The translations under genes and the position numbers were made by a program. Shown here in pieces: positions 18,429-26,699 of a DNA stretch of 64,000 nucleotides. The notes below the pieces were generated by a model. The model was not told the origin of the DNA, made no database searches, and saw nothing but the letters and a program-made list of their open reading frames with translations. Where the stretch lies: NCBI GenBank assembly GCA_022826385.1, contig JAJDUZ010000051.1, positions 1 through 64,000 of the forward strand. The letters are read 5' to 3'. This stretch comes from Silicimonas sp. (GTDB lineage: Bacteria > Pseudomonadota > Alphaproteobacteria > Rhodobacterales > Rhodobacteraceae). Every line of letters starts with the position of its first letter. Within the stretch, counting starts at the first letter, position 1.

Positions 18429-18670
18429 TGCGGATCGACCGGGGTGGTCCCTTTGGGCGTGCCGTCGCCATCCAGTGTGATCTGGGCCACCTTCTCTTCG
18501 GCCTCGGCCAGTTTCTTCTGGCAATGGGCCTTCAACGCCGCGCCGCGTTCGTAAAGCTTGATCGAGTCCTCAAGCGGCACGTCACCTGACTCAAGCCGCG
18601 AGACCACCGCCTCAAGCTCTTTCATCGCGTCTTCAAAACTCATCTCGGTGACTGGCGTTTCGCTCATCAT
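18425..18670 (-). CDS. xseB: Exodeoxyribonuclease VII small subunit
   Basis: An 81-residue regulatory subunit of the single-strand-specific nuclease ExoVII. It shows the family pattern MSFEDAMKELEAVVSRLESG then DVPLEDSIKLYERGAALKAHC, a two-helix hairpin. The large subunit gene xseA is not in this window. Two consecutive ATGs (18670 and 18667) overlap the HDAC stop; GGGAG about seven bases upstream favours the first. It couples translation of HDAC to ispA, whose GTG overlaps its own stop. Confidence 0.93.
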   Translation of the reverse strand: MMSETPVTEMSFEDAMKELEAVVSRLESGDVPLEDSIKLYERGAALKAHCQKKLAEAEEKVAQITLDGDGTPKGTTPVDPQ

Positions 18671-19590
18671 CCGTGCTCCCTCAGGGCCTCGACATGCGCC
18701 GCTCCGCTTGCGGCAAGCGCGTCCAGATCATACCCGCCTTCGAGAGTCGAGATCACGCGCCCATCGGCATGGCTGGCAGCCACTTCGCAGATCGCTTCTG
18801 TGACCCAGCGAAAGTCGTCCTCGACCCAATTGAGATTGGCCAGCGGATCATCGGCGTGGGCGTCGAACCCAGCCGAGATGATGACCAGTTCCGGCGCAAA
18901 ATCATCGACGGCCGGCAAAATCACATCGCCCCATGCCCGGCGCATATCGCGCCCTCCGGTCATCGGTGCCAGCGGTACGTTCAGAACGTTTCCGTGCGCC
19001 CCGGTTTCGTGCGCGCCACCGGTGCCGGGATAAAGAGGCATCTGGTGCGACGAACAGAACAACGTGCGTTCCTCGCTCCAGAGCAGGTCTTGCGTGCCGT
19101 TGCCGTGATGCACGTCGAAATCCAACACCGCGACCCGAGACAGCCCGTGATGGTCCAGCGCATACTTGGCCCCGATCGCGGCGGTTCCGAACAGGCAGAA
19201 CCCCATCGCGGTCTCGGTCTCGGCATGGTGACCCGGCGGGCGCATCGCGACGAAGGCCGATTTGGCCTCACCGGCCACGACGGCATCAATGGCAGCCGTG
19301 ATCCCTCCGACGGCACGCATGGCGGCGTCCAGCGAACCGGGGGACACATGGGTATCGGCATCTAGCGACGCAAAGGATTGCGCGGGAATCGAGGCTTCGA
19401 TCCGCGCAACGTAGTTGTCAGGGTGGCAGCGCAAAACATCGTCGCGATGGCCGACCGGGGCCTCGCGCCATGTCAGTCCGTCGAGTTTCTTGAGTGCAGG
19501 CAAAAGCGCCTCGATCCGCGCCACGCGTTCGGGGTGACCGGGCGGCGTTACGTGGGAGAGGGCAGCGTCATGAGTATAGATCAGCGTCAT
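18667..19590 (-). CDS. Histone deacetylase-family amidohydrolase
   Basis: A 307-residue zinc amidohydrolase of the HDAC/AcuC/acetylpolyamine amidohydrolase superfamily. It contains the HPERVARIEALLP start motif, the RPPGHHAE catalytic histidine pair, the zinc-binding DFDVHHGNGTQ (Asp and His) and ISAGFDAHADDPLA (third ligand). In bacteria the substrates are acetyl-lysine on proteins or acetylated small amines; which applies here is unknown. The ATG at 19590 is chosen over a TTG five codons upstream. First gene of the operon leading to dxs. Confidence 0.9.
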   Translation of the reverse strand: MTLIYTHDAALSHVTPPGHPERVARIEALLPALKKLDGLTWREAPVGHRDDVLRCHPDNYVARIEASIPAQSFASLDADTHVSPGSLDAAMRAVGGITAAIDAVVAGEAKSAFVAMRPPGHHAETETAMGFCLFGTAAIGAKYALDHHGLSRVAVLDFDVHHGNGTQDLLWSEERTLFCSSHQMPLYPGTGGAHETGAHGNVLNVPLAPMTGGRDMRRAWGDVILPAVDDFAPELVIISAGFDAHADDPLANLNWVEDDFRWVTEAICEVAASHADGRVISTLEGGYDLDALAASGAAHVEALREHG

Positions 19591-19638
19591 GCGTGATGGT
19601 CTCAAATCATAGGGGGCGACACAAGCCGTCGCAGGCCG

Positions 19639-20343
19639 TCAGTCCGGGGCCAGCATGTAGCCCGCGCCGCGCACGGTCTGAAGATAGCGCGGCTGTTTCG
19701 GATCGACCTCCAGCTTGCGGCGCAAACGCGTGATCTGAACATCCACCGCGCGTTCCTGCGCCTGCCCGCCATCGCGGCCAAGGTCTTCTACCAGTTTTGC
19801 CCGCGTCAGCGGCTCGCCCGGTTGGGCCGAGAAGATGCGCATCAGCTGCGCCTCGGTCGCGGTCAGGCGAACAGGCGTCTCGCCGTGCCACATCGTGCCT
19901 TTCTCGATATCGTACCGCAGTTCGCCAAGGGACAGGACCTTGGGCATGACGTCGGCTGGCTCCTGTGCGGGCACCCGGCGCAAGATCGAGTTGATCCGCA
20001 AAAGCAGTTCTTTCGGCTCGAACGGTTTCGACAGGTAGTCATCAGCCCCGGCTTCAAGTCCAATGATACGATCCTGCGTTTCGCCCTTGGCGGTCAGCAG
20101 CAAGATCGGCAAGTCGTCCCGCTCGGCGCGCAGGCGACGGCAGTACGATACGCCATCCTCGCCAGGCATCATGACGTCCAGCACGATCATGTCGAAGTCC
20201 AGACCGCTGAGGATCCGGTCCGCATGGGCGGCATCACGCGCAGACGACACAAGGAATCCATTCCGGATCAGGAACTTCTGCAAAAGTCCCCGAATGCGCT
20301 CATCGTCATCGACGATCAGAAGATGTGCGTCTGGATCGCTCAT
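19639..20343 (-). CDS. petR: OmpR-family response regulator, PetR homologue
   Basis: A 234-residue response regulator with receiver domain (acidic triad VDDDER, phospho-Asp56 in VLDVMMPG, Lys in LSKPFEP) and winged-helix DNA-binding domain ending DVQITRLRRKLEVDPKQPRY. Its coupling by an ATGA overlap to a MarR-family gene is the petP-petR arrangement first described in Rhodobacter capsulatus, where the pair is needed for cytochrome bc1 expression. No histidine kinase is adjacent. The gene symbol rests on this context and is therefore less certain than the family. Confidence 0.85.
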   Translation of the reverse strand: MSDPDAHLLIVDDDERIRGLLQKFLIRNGFLVSSARDAAHADRILSGLDFDMIVLDVMMPGEDGVSYCRRLRAERDDLPILLLTAKGETQDRIIGLEAGADDYLSKPFEPKELLLRINSILRRVPAQEPADVMPKVLSLGELRYDIEKGTMWHGETPVRLTATEAQLMRIFSAQPGEPLTRAKLVEDLGRDGGQAQERAVDVQITRLRRKLEVDPKQPRYLQTVRGAGYMLAPD

Positions 20344-20846
20344 TCACCCGCCTCTCGGAGCCGAGCGTAATGGTGATGCATGTCCCTGTCCATCATGGCT
20401 TCCAGAACCTGCCGGAAGCCGACCACCGCATCCGGCCCGACTTGACGGAAGGCCGCCCGCATGCGCTTGCGCTGCGCGGTCGAAAGCTCGGATTCGAGGG
20501 TCTCGCCCGCTTCCGTCAGGAAGAGATGCCGCTCGCGCTTGTCGCGTGTGCCGACGCGGCTTTCCACCAAACCGTCTTCTATCAGCGTGCGCAGAACCCG
20601 GTTCAGCGACTGTTTGGTGACGCCAAGAATAGAGAGAAGGTTGTTGACCGTTGTGCCAGGGCTCCGGTTGATGAAATGGATCGCGCGGTGATGGGCGCGG
20701 CCGTATCCCTTGTCGGCCAGAATGCGGTCCGGGTCAGCAGTAAAGCCCCGATAAGCAAAGAACATCGCCTCGATCCCCTTGCGCAACTGATCGTCGGTCA
20801 GGAAGAGAAGCGTTTCGTTCCCGCTGGTTCCACTGGTCTCGGCCAT
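20340..20846 (-). CDS. petP: MarR-family regulator, PetP homologue
   Basis: A 168-residue winged-helix protein of the MarR family: SPGTTVNNLLSILGVTKQSL is the recognition helix region, and VGTRDKRERHLFLTEAGETL the wing. The N-terminal FLTDDQLRKGIEAMFFAYRGF and the YGRAHHRAIHFI segment resemble PetP. The start MAETSGTSGNE at 20846 is preferred over a frame extension of 31 codons. It overlaps petR by four bases. The divergent ilvE begins 146 bases away, and the shared intergenic region probably carries both promoters. Confidence 0.85.
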   Translation of the reverse strand: MAETSGTSGNETLLFLTDDQLRKGIEAMFFAYRGFTADPDRILADKGYGRAHHRAIHFINRSPGTTVNNLLSILGVTKQSLNRVLRTLIEDGLVESRVGTRDKRERHLFLTEAGETLESELSTAQRKRMRAAFRQVGPDAVVGFRQVLEAMMDRDMHHHYARLREAGE

Positions 20847-20992
20847 CGTGTTGTTCCGTCTGTCGTCCAGCGTGGATTTTATGTCAGCCTTGTTGACATT
20901 CCAAGTGCCGACTGGTAGCGATTCCCAGATTTTCCGCAACTTTATGACCGAAGCGGAACTAATCGCGCAACTTTTGCAAACGGAGGCCGGAG

Positions 20993-21859
20993 ATGGCTGG
21001 CTATGATGATCGCGACGGGCTGATCTGGATGAACGGAAAAATGGTCGATTGGCGCAGCGCCAATGTCCATATTCTCACTCATGCAATGCATTATGCCTCC
21101 TCGGTATTCGAGGGCGAGCGCGCCTATGGCGGCAAGATCTTCGAAAGCCGCAAGCATTCGGAACGTCTGCATTTCTCGGCTGGTGAGCTTGATTTCCAGA
21201 TCCCCTATACGGTCGACGAAATCGAAGCGGCCAAGCAGGAAGTTCTGACGGTCAACGGCCTCACCGACGCCTATGTGCGGGCTGTTGCATGGCGCGGTGC
21301 TGGCGAAGACATGGGTGTCGCGTCGGCCAAGAACCCGGTTCAGCTTGCCATCGCGGCATGGGAATGGGGCAGCTATTATGGCGACGCCAAGTTCAAGGGC
21401 GCCAAGCTGGACATCGCCAAGTGGAAGCGGCCGTCGCCCGAGACGATCCCGGTTCACGCCAAGGCGGCTGGTCTCTATATGATCTGCACAACGTCCAAGC
21501 ACGCCGCAGAAGCCAAGGGTTGCTCGGACGCCCTGTTCATGGACTATCGCGGCTATGTGGCCGAGGCGACAGGCGCGAACATCTTCTTCGTGAAGGACGG
21601 CGAAGTGCACACGCCGAAGCCCGATTGCTTCCTGAACGGCATCACCCGTCAAACCGTGATTGGCATGCTGGAAGACCGGCAGATCAAGGTGCATGAACGT
21701 GTCATTATGCCGGAAGAGCTTGAAGCGTTCGAGCAATGCTGGCTGACGGGAACGGCAGCTGAAGTGACCCCGGTCGGTCAGATTGGCGACTACAATTTCG
21801 AAGTCGGCGCCCTGACCCGTGATGTGGCCGAAAGCTACGAGACGCTGGTGCGTGCCTGA
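20993..21859 (+). CDS. ilvE: Branched-chain amino acid aminotransferase
   Basis: PLP-dependent transamination of leucine, isoleucine and valine with 2-oxoglutarate. The 288-residue fold-type IV enzyme has the GLIWMNGKMVDWRSANVHIL start, the FEGERAYGGKIFESRKHSERL motif, the PLP lysine in HAKAAGLYM (Lys157), and EATGANIFFVKDGEVHTP followed by LNGITRQTVI. GGAGG lies upstream of the ATG. The next gene starts with GTG eight bases inside the ilvE end. Confidence 0.95.
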   Translation: MAGYDDRDGLIWMNGKMVDWRSANVHILTHAMHYASSVFEGERAYGGKIFESRKHSERLHFSAGELDFQIPYTVDEIEAAKQEVLTVNGLTDAYVRAVAWRGAGEDMGVASAKNPVQLAIAAWEWGSYYGDAKFKGAKLDIAKWKRPSPETIPVHAKAAGLYMICTTSKHAAEAKGCSDALFMDYRGYVAEATGANIFFVKDGEVHTPKPDCFLNGITRQTVIGMLEDRQIKVHERVIMPEELEAFEQCWLTGTAAEVTPVGQIGDYNFEVGALTRDVAESYETLVRA

Positions 21860-22646
21860 CCCGAACCGCGAGGCCTGCCTTGCCTGCATCGGGCGCGAGC
21901 GTCGACTGACCGACGCCATGGCGCCCGAGCCTGCAACGAAACTCGCGGCATTGCTTGGCGTCACCCCGCCAGATAGGCTGCCGACGACATGGCACTGGGC
22001 CTATTTCAACCCGGCCATCGCTCCGGAAAATGTCGGACACGACGGGCATGAACGGCTTGGCCTGTTCTTGCCCCCGGCCCCGTTCGCGCGCCGGATGTGG
22101 GCGGGCGGACAGGTCGAGATCGTCAAACCTCTCCAGATCGGCACACCCGCCGAGAAGGTGACGCGGATCGCGGACGTGGCGTTCAAAACGGGCCGCAGCG
22201 GCGAGATGTGTTTTGTCACGGTCACCCATGACATCCACCAAGACGGGCTGTCAGTTCGTGAGACGCAGACAATCGTGTACCGCGATCGCGGACTGGAGGT
22301 CGCGGCCTTGCGAGCACCAAACGACCCGGTTCCGGATGGCTATAAAGTTGTACCCGACACCACATTGGTCGCCTATTCAGCCATCACGCAGAACGGCCAT
22401 CGCATCCACTGGGACCGCGACTTCTGTCGGACGGTCGAGGGCTATCCAAGCCTTGTGGTGCATGGCCCCCTTCTGGCGACCTTTCTGGCCGACACCCTGG
22501 TGCCTGAACCAGCCCCCTGCCGCTTCGCGTATCGCGCGACCGCGCCGGTGTTCGACACCAGTCCTTTCCGCATACTGTCCGAAGACCAAAAGGCGTGGAT
22601 CGAACGCTCGGACAAGGTGACGGCGATGGAAGCCCGCATTTTCTGA
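21852..22646 (+). CDS. MaoC-like/HTD2-type acyl-CoA hydratase
   Basis: A 264-residue double hot-dog protein related to fungal HTD2 and to mesaconyl-C4-CoA/itaconyl-CoA hydratases. The N-terminal domain has TWHWAYFNP and GHERLGLFLPPAPFARRMWAGG; the C-terminal domain has the hydratase motif FCRTVEGYPSLVVHGPLLATF. The best start is GTG at 21852, overlapping ilvE, with an ATG at 21918 as alternative. The overlap with ilvE suggests a role in branched-chain or C4/C5 dicarboxylic acyl-CoA metabolism; the substrate is not known. Confidence 0.8.
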   Translation: MPDPNREACLACIGRERRLTDAMAPEPATKLAALLGVTPPDRLPTTWHWAYFNPAIAPENVGHDGHERLGLFLPPAPFARRMWAGGQVEIVKPLQIGTPAEKVTRIADVAFKTGRSGEMCFVTVTHDIHQDGLSVRETQTIVYRDRGLEVAALRAPNDPVPDGYKVVPDTTLVAYSAITQNGHRIHWDRDFCRTVEGYPSLVVHGPLLATFLADTLVPEPAPCRFAYRATAPVFDTSPFRILSEDQKAWIERSDKVTAMEARIF

Positions 22647-22659
22647 AGCCAGACACAAA

Positions 22660-22686
22660 GAAGGGCCGCGTGATACGCGACCCTTC
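22660..22686. terminator. Intrinsic terminator between convergent units
   Basis: An 11-base stem (22660-22670 pairing with 22676-22686, GAAGGGCCGCG / CGCGACCCTTC) with one non-Watson-Crick position that is a G-U wobble on the minus strand, a five-base loop, and TTCTTT following on the minus strand. It separates the dehydratase gene from the small minus-strand unit and likely serves both. Confidence 0.65.
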
Positions 22687-22768
22687 CGAGGTTCTTGGAG
22701 ATGGGCCAGTTAGGGACCTTGAAGGTTCCAAGTCGCCCAATCAGGTTGTTTTGTCTTCGGGTCTGCCC

Positions 22769-22825
22769 TCAGACGACGGCCTCCCTGACTGTCCGGACCT
22801 CATTCTCCAATATCGCTCTAGACAC
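22769..22825 (-). CDS. Candidate 18-codon small protein
   Basis: On the minus strand, AAAGGAGGT (an almost perfect anti-16S match) stands seven bases before a GTG that opens an 18-codon frame, MSRAILENEVRTVREAVV, ended by TGA. No longer gene occupies 22647-22894. The peptide is predicted to be an amphipathic helix. A -35-like TTGACA lies on the minus strand about 50 bases upstream and a terminator hairpin about 85 bases downstream, so this could be a short mRNA or a dual-function small RNA. No family was recognised. Confidence 0.45.
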   Translation of the reverse strand: MSRAILENEVRTVREAVV

Positions 22826-22894
22826 TGGACCACCTCCTTTCGTTTGTTGCCGATACGTGGAGGTTGGCACAGATTTTGTGTCTGTCAAATTAAT

Positions 22895-23515
22895 TTACGC
22901 CGGATGTGCCATCATTCGCTTCACAATCAGGCGAAACGGCACCAAAGCGATCAGGGCAAGCGCAAGTTTTACGCACCAATCGGCTGTCGCCAGCGAAACC
23001 CAAAGCGGCGCCACCGGCCCGATGCCCAGAAGGGGCAGCATCTCGCCGGCCCAGCTGACGTCGTTTGCCGGCTCGAGGAAAGTGAGACTGGCCGAGAACG
23101 CGATCGTGAAGAACAGCGCCGTATCGACCGCCGACCCGATGATCGTCGACACAAGCGGGGCTTCCCACCACGCTCCGCCCCGGAGCCTGTCGAAGATCGA
23201 CACGTCCAGAAGCTGGGCTGTCAGGAAGGCAAGACCCGACCCCAGCGCAATGCGCCACGTGACCAGTGGCCCGAATTCACCCATGATCTGCGTGCCGATC
23301 AGCGAACAGATGACGCCGGTTACGAAACCGGCAAACACGACTTTTCGCGCGGTCGACGCGCCGTAGACGCGGTTCATGACATCGGTCACGAGGAAGGCGA
23401 GCGGATAGGTGAACGCGCCCCAGGTCAGCCATTGGCCGAAGAGGAATTGCACCAGAATGTTCGAAGCGACCACAATCGTGGCCATGGCGATAACGCCTGG
23501 AAGAAGTCGTGTCAT
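22895..23515 (-). CDS. Queuosine precursor transporter (YhhQ/VUT family)
   Basis: A 206-residue inner-membrane protein with about six helices, of the DUF165/YhhQ family, whose E. coli member imports the queuosine precursors preQ0 and preQ1. Recognisable stretches are LTWGAFTYPLAFLVTDVMNRVYG near the N-terminus and the FDRLRGGAWWEAPLVSTIIGSAVDTALFF segment. The window also contains queG for the last step of queuosine synthesis, 35 kb away. It stands between the phytase-like gene and the small minus-strand unit. Confidence 0.88.
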   Translation of the reverse strand: MTRLLPGVIAMATIVVASNILVQFLFGQWLTWGAFTYPLAFLVTDVMNRVYGASTARKVVFAGFVTGVICSLIGTQIMGEFGPLVTWRIALGSGLAFLTAQLLDVSIFDRLRGGAWWEAPLVSTIIGSAVDTALFFTIAFSASLTFLEPANDVSWAGEMLPLLGIGPVAPLWVSLATADWCVKLALALIALVPFRLIVKRMMAHPA

Positions 23516-23591
23516 GCTGTCGGTTCCGTTTTGACAAGGTAGTCGGAGACTTGGCCCCTTCGCGGGGACAGCGCGGGTTAACGCCCTTGCG

Positions 23592-24455
23592 CTATTCGGT
23601 CAAGCGGAACTCGACGAACTGGGTTGGCGTGTTCTTGGCCGCGTTATTGTCCGAGACAAGTGTCAGGCGCAGACCGGCTTCGTCCTCCCAGACCGAAATG
23701 CCTTCCAGATTCTCGTACTCCCCGCGCTCGCCGGTCCAGAGAATTCTGTCTTCGGTGCCGTCCAAGCGCACCCGTCTCACACGGTTCTGCCACCACAACC
23801 CGACGACCAGCTTGCGCTCCAACAGATAGAGCGATCCATCTTGGGCAAAGTCGGCCCCCACGATGGCAAAGACATCTTGTTCAGGAAGGTATCCGTCAAT
23901 CGTCCAAAGCCCGTCTTCTCCGAGCCGATAGATGGGGAAGCCATCCAGCAGCGGCTTTTCACTGAAGACATAAACCGTCCCGTCAGGATCGATGGCAGCG
24001 GCTTCCAACTGCCAGTTCTCGGCATGGTCATAGAATGTCGGGTGGTCCTTGATCCACTCGGCTTGCGAATGCACTTGATCAAAGCGCCAGACATGCGCCC
24101 AGCGCTCAAACGAAACATAGGCCGTTCCATCCGGTGCAATTGCCAAACCCTCGGCATCGGACCAATCGCCACTGCGCCGCGCCGACACCGGAAAACCGTT
24201 CTGACCGATAATCGGCTCGATCGTTTCGACCGTGGCGCCGGTCATGATTTCTCCGCGTCGGTCAAACCGGCCCTGAAGCCACCAACCGCGATCCGTGACT
24301 GCCGTGAACAGGTTGCCATCGTCCGAGACTTCCAACCCGGAAACCCCAAAGAAGGTTTCGTCTTCCAGCGCCAGAACCCCGATAGGTTCCAGTGTCTGGG
24401 CCTGCGCGACGAACGGCCACAAAAGAAGACTTAGCGAGAGAGTACGCGTGCGCAT
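23592..24455 (-). CDS. Secreted phytase-like esterase domain protein
   Basis: A 287-residue exported protein: signal peptide MRTRTLSLSLLLWPFVAQAQ with cleavage after AQA, then a beta-propeller-like domain with repeated short blades such as SGLEVSDDGNLFTAVTDRG and DAEGLAIAPDGTAYVSFERW. This corresponds to the 'esterase-like activity of phytase' domain family. The substrate is unknown. The start codon lies 25 bases inside the end of mepA, so the two are probably co-transcribed and coupled. Confidence 0.78.
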   Translation of the reverse strand: MRTRTLSLSLLLWPFVAQAQTLEPIGVLALEDETFFGVSGLEVSDDGNLFTAVTDRGWWLQGRFDRRGEIMTGATVETIEPIIGQNGFPVSARRSGDWSDAEGLAIAPDGTAYVSFERWAHVWRFDQVHSQAEWIKDHPTFYDHAENWQLEAAAIDPDGTVYVFSEKPLLDGFPIYRLGEDGLWTIDGYLPEQDVFAIVGADFAQDGSLYLLERKLVVGLWWQNRVRRVRLDGTEDRILWTGERGEYENLEGISVWEDEAGLRLTLVSDNNAAKNTPTQFVEFRLTE

Positions 24456-25291
24456 TGCTTAGGCAAATCTGCCATGACGTATTCGCGCCGCGGCTTGGAA
24501 GGTTTCGGGTTCGGGTCCGGTGGCGGCGGGTTCAGAATGTTATTCACCCACTCCTGAGCATCGGCACAGCCATCCCCGGCCGGCGGAGCCGCCTGATCGA
24601 CACAGCCCGCGGCCCCATCCGGACAGTTCAGACGCACGTGAAAATGATAGTGATGCCCCCACCACGGGCGAATTTTCCTGAGCCAGCGACGGTCGCCCTT
24701 CTCATCCTTGCACATCTGAACCTTGGCGCCCGGAAAGACGAAGATACGCGCAACGGCGGGGTCGCTTGCGGCGGCCTTCAGCAGTTCATGGTGCTGCCGT
24801 GTCCAGTTCTGATTGACATAAGCGCCCTTAGCACGACGCAGTGAAATGGATGAGATATTCTCACGAGCGGTGCGACTAAGCCGGAGGTCATCGGCAGGAC
24901 GCATCCAAATGTCGATGTCCAGACCAATCTGATGGCTGCGATGGCCGGTCAGCATTGGGCCCCCGCGCGGTTGCGAGATGTCACCAATATAAAGGCCGTC
25001 CCAGCCCGGCAGTCGGGCGGCAAACCGCGACAGGCGTTCAATGTACTTGATTGTCTCGGGGTGGCCCCAATTCCGGTTCCGGCTGAGCCGCATGGCTTGC
25101 CATGTCGGCCCCGTCTCCGGAAGCTGCACGCCACCTGCCAGACATCCTTTCGCGTAACCGCCATGCGGGGCCGCACGCTGGTTCGAGCCGGTGGCCTTGT
25201 TCCCGAAAAGCTCCTTGGCCAACGGTTGCGCTGACATGGGAAGCGACGTGAACAGCCAGATCACGCAGGCGGTGAGGATGTGTCGGACCAT
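24431..25291 (-). CDS. mepA: Penicillin-insensitive murein endopeptidase
   Basis: A periplasmic LAS-family metallopeptidase that cuts D-Ala-meso-DAP cross-links. The 286-residue protein starts MVRHILTACVIWLFTSLPMS (signal peptide) and shows the zinc motifs GHRSHQIGLDIDIW and HHYHFHVRLNCP, with paired cysteines typical of MepA. The start at 25291 is preferred over an upstream TTG. It overlaps the UMF1 transporter stop by 31 bases and the phytase-like gene start by 25 bases, making an unusually compressed three-gene unit. Confidence 0.92.
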   Translation of the reverse strand: MVRHILTACVIWLFTSLPMSAQPLAKELFGNKATGSNQRAAPHGGYAKGCLAGGVQLPETGPTWQAMRLSRNRNWGHPETIKYIERLSRFAARLPGWDGLYIGDISQPRGGPMLTGHRSHQIGLDIDIWMRPADDLRLSRTARENISSISLRRAKGAYVNQNWTRQHHELLKAAASDPAVARIFVFPGAKVQMCKDEKGDRRWLRKIRPWWGHHYHFHVRLNCPDGAAGCVDQAAPPAGDGCADAQEWVNNILNPPPPDPNPKPSKPRREYVMADLPKQCARVLSR

Positions 25292-26649
25292 CGGTCTGCT
25301 CGATCTCCCTCTGGTTGGGTCCAACGTAGCAGAAGAAGACCCAAAAGAAAGAGCGCGATCAGAGGCAAGACACCATTTCGCACGTCACCTGTTGCAACAG
25401 TCACGAAGCCGATCAAGGCAGGTGCCAGGAAGGATGTTGCGCGTCCTGCAAGGCCATAGAGGCCAAACCCTTCGGTTTCGGCACCCGGCCCGGCATGGCG
25501 GACCATCAGGGAACGGCTTGCCGCCTGAACAATGCCCCCGAACCCGCCGATCAGAACACCACAGATCAGGAAGACCGTATCCGGCAGGGTCGAGGCCTCG
25601 CCCAGCGGCACACCGAAGATCGACTGCTTGGACATGCCCGAGATGACAATGCAGACGGCGGTCAAGGCCAACACCGCGCCGACCACCACCGGCTTTGGCC
25701 CAAATCGGCGATCCAATCGACCGCCCACCCATGACAAGACGGCCGCCGAGATCACACTAATGATGCCGAAAACGCCGATGCGGGTGATCTCCCAGTCCAG
25801 CACCAGCAAGGCATAGGTGCCCCCAAACCCATAAAGGCCATTAAGCGCGTCGCGGTACAGCATCGATCCACCAAGGAACGACGCCAGACTGGGGCGATCC
25901 TTCAAGGCGCGCACGGTTTGCGCCACCTTCGCAACGGGCGAGACGCGCACACGCGCAACATCGACCGGCGCTTCCCGGACCCAAAGGAAATAGGGGATCA
26001 TGAACACCGCAAACCAGAGCGCAACGAATGGCCCAACGGCCCGCGTGCCCTCGCGTTCAGAGGCATCGAACAGGCCAAAACCGGGTGCCAAACCGACCAC
26101 GGTCTTTCCCGACGATTGCTCGACAAAGAGCAAAAGCGCGACGACCAGTGCGATAAACCCGCCAAGATACCCAAAGGCAAAGCCCGATCCGGACAGGCGG
26201 CCCATTTCCTTGCGTTCGGCCAGGCTGGGCAACTGAGCGTTGGTGAAGATCAGCGCATATTCGGCGGCGATGAAGCCCATCCCGAACATCACAAGCGCAA
26301 AAGTCAGGTTCGAGCCGTCGGGCTGGGTCAGCCAAAGGGCACCGGCGCCGAGGACATAGAAACAGGAGAACACGAAAATCCACGGCTTCCGTCGCCGCAT
26401 CCGATCTGCCAACGCTCCCAGAAACGGCGCACCAAACCCGACGATCAGGCCCGACAGGGTGAGGCAAAGCGACCAAACAGACTGCGCCCGGGCGTCGGCG
26501 GCCTGTTCTTCCAGCCCTGTGCTTGCGAAGTAGGCGGTCGCAATGGCGGCGAAGAACGGCCCGAAGACGAAGGTAAGCAAAACCGTGTGATAGGGCTGCG
26601 ACGCCCAATCAAAGAAATACCACCCGAGGATGCGCCTGTCTTTTGCCAC
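25261..26649 (-). CDS. MFS transporter, UMF1 (Atg22-like) family
   Basis: A 462-residue, twelve-helix major facilitator. The N-terminus ILGWYFFDWASQPYHTVLLTF is the hallmark of the UMF1/Atg22-like family, whose yeast member exports amino acids from the vacuole. The loop GALADRMRRRKPW is the MFS loop 2-3 motif. The substrate in bacteria is not established. It is first in the UMF1-mepA-phytase-like cluster. The C-terminal tail is acidic and polar, EGDRADRWSDTSSPPA. Confidence 0.88.
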   Translation of the reverse strand: MAKDRRILGWYFFDWASQPYHTVLLTFVFGPFFAAIATAYFASTGLEEQAADARAQSVWSLCLTLSGLIVGFGAPFLGALADRMRRRKPWIFVFSCFYVLGAGALWLTQPDGSNLTFALVMFGMGFIAAEYALIFTNAQLPSLAERKEMGRLSGSGFAFGYLGGFIALVVALLLFVEQSSGKTVVGLAPGFGLFDASEREGTRAVGPFVALWFAVFMIPYFLWVREAPVDVARVRVSPVAKVAQTVRALKDRPSLASFLGGSMLYRDALNGLYGFGGTYALLVLDWEITRIGVFGIISVISAAVLSWVGGRLDRRFGPKPVVVGAVLALTAVCIVISGMSKQSIFGVPLGEASTLPDTVFLICGVLIGGFGGIVQAASRSLMVRHAGPGAETEGFGLYGLAGRATSFLAPALIGFVTVATGDVRNGVLPLIALFLLGLLLLRWTQPEGDRADRWSDTSSPPA

Positions 26650-26699
26650 ACCAAGCTCCCTGTCCGGTTGTTAGACAGGGCCGCGAAGCGCGAAGCAAC

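Noticed and set aside
23516..23591. Possible preQ1 riboswitch before the queuosine-precursor transporter
   Set aside because: Only a short CCCC/GGGG hairpin is visible; no preQ1 aptamer sequence could be recognised.
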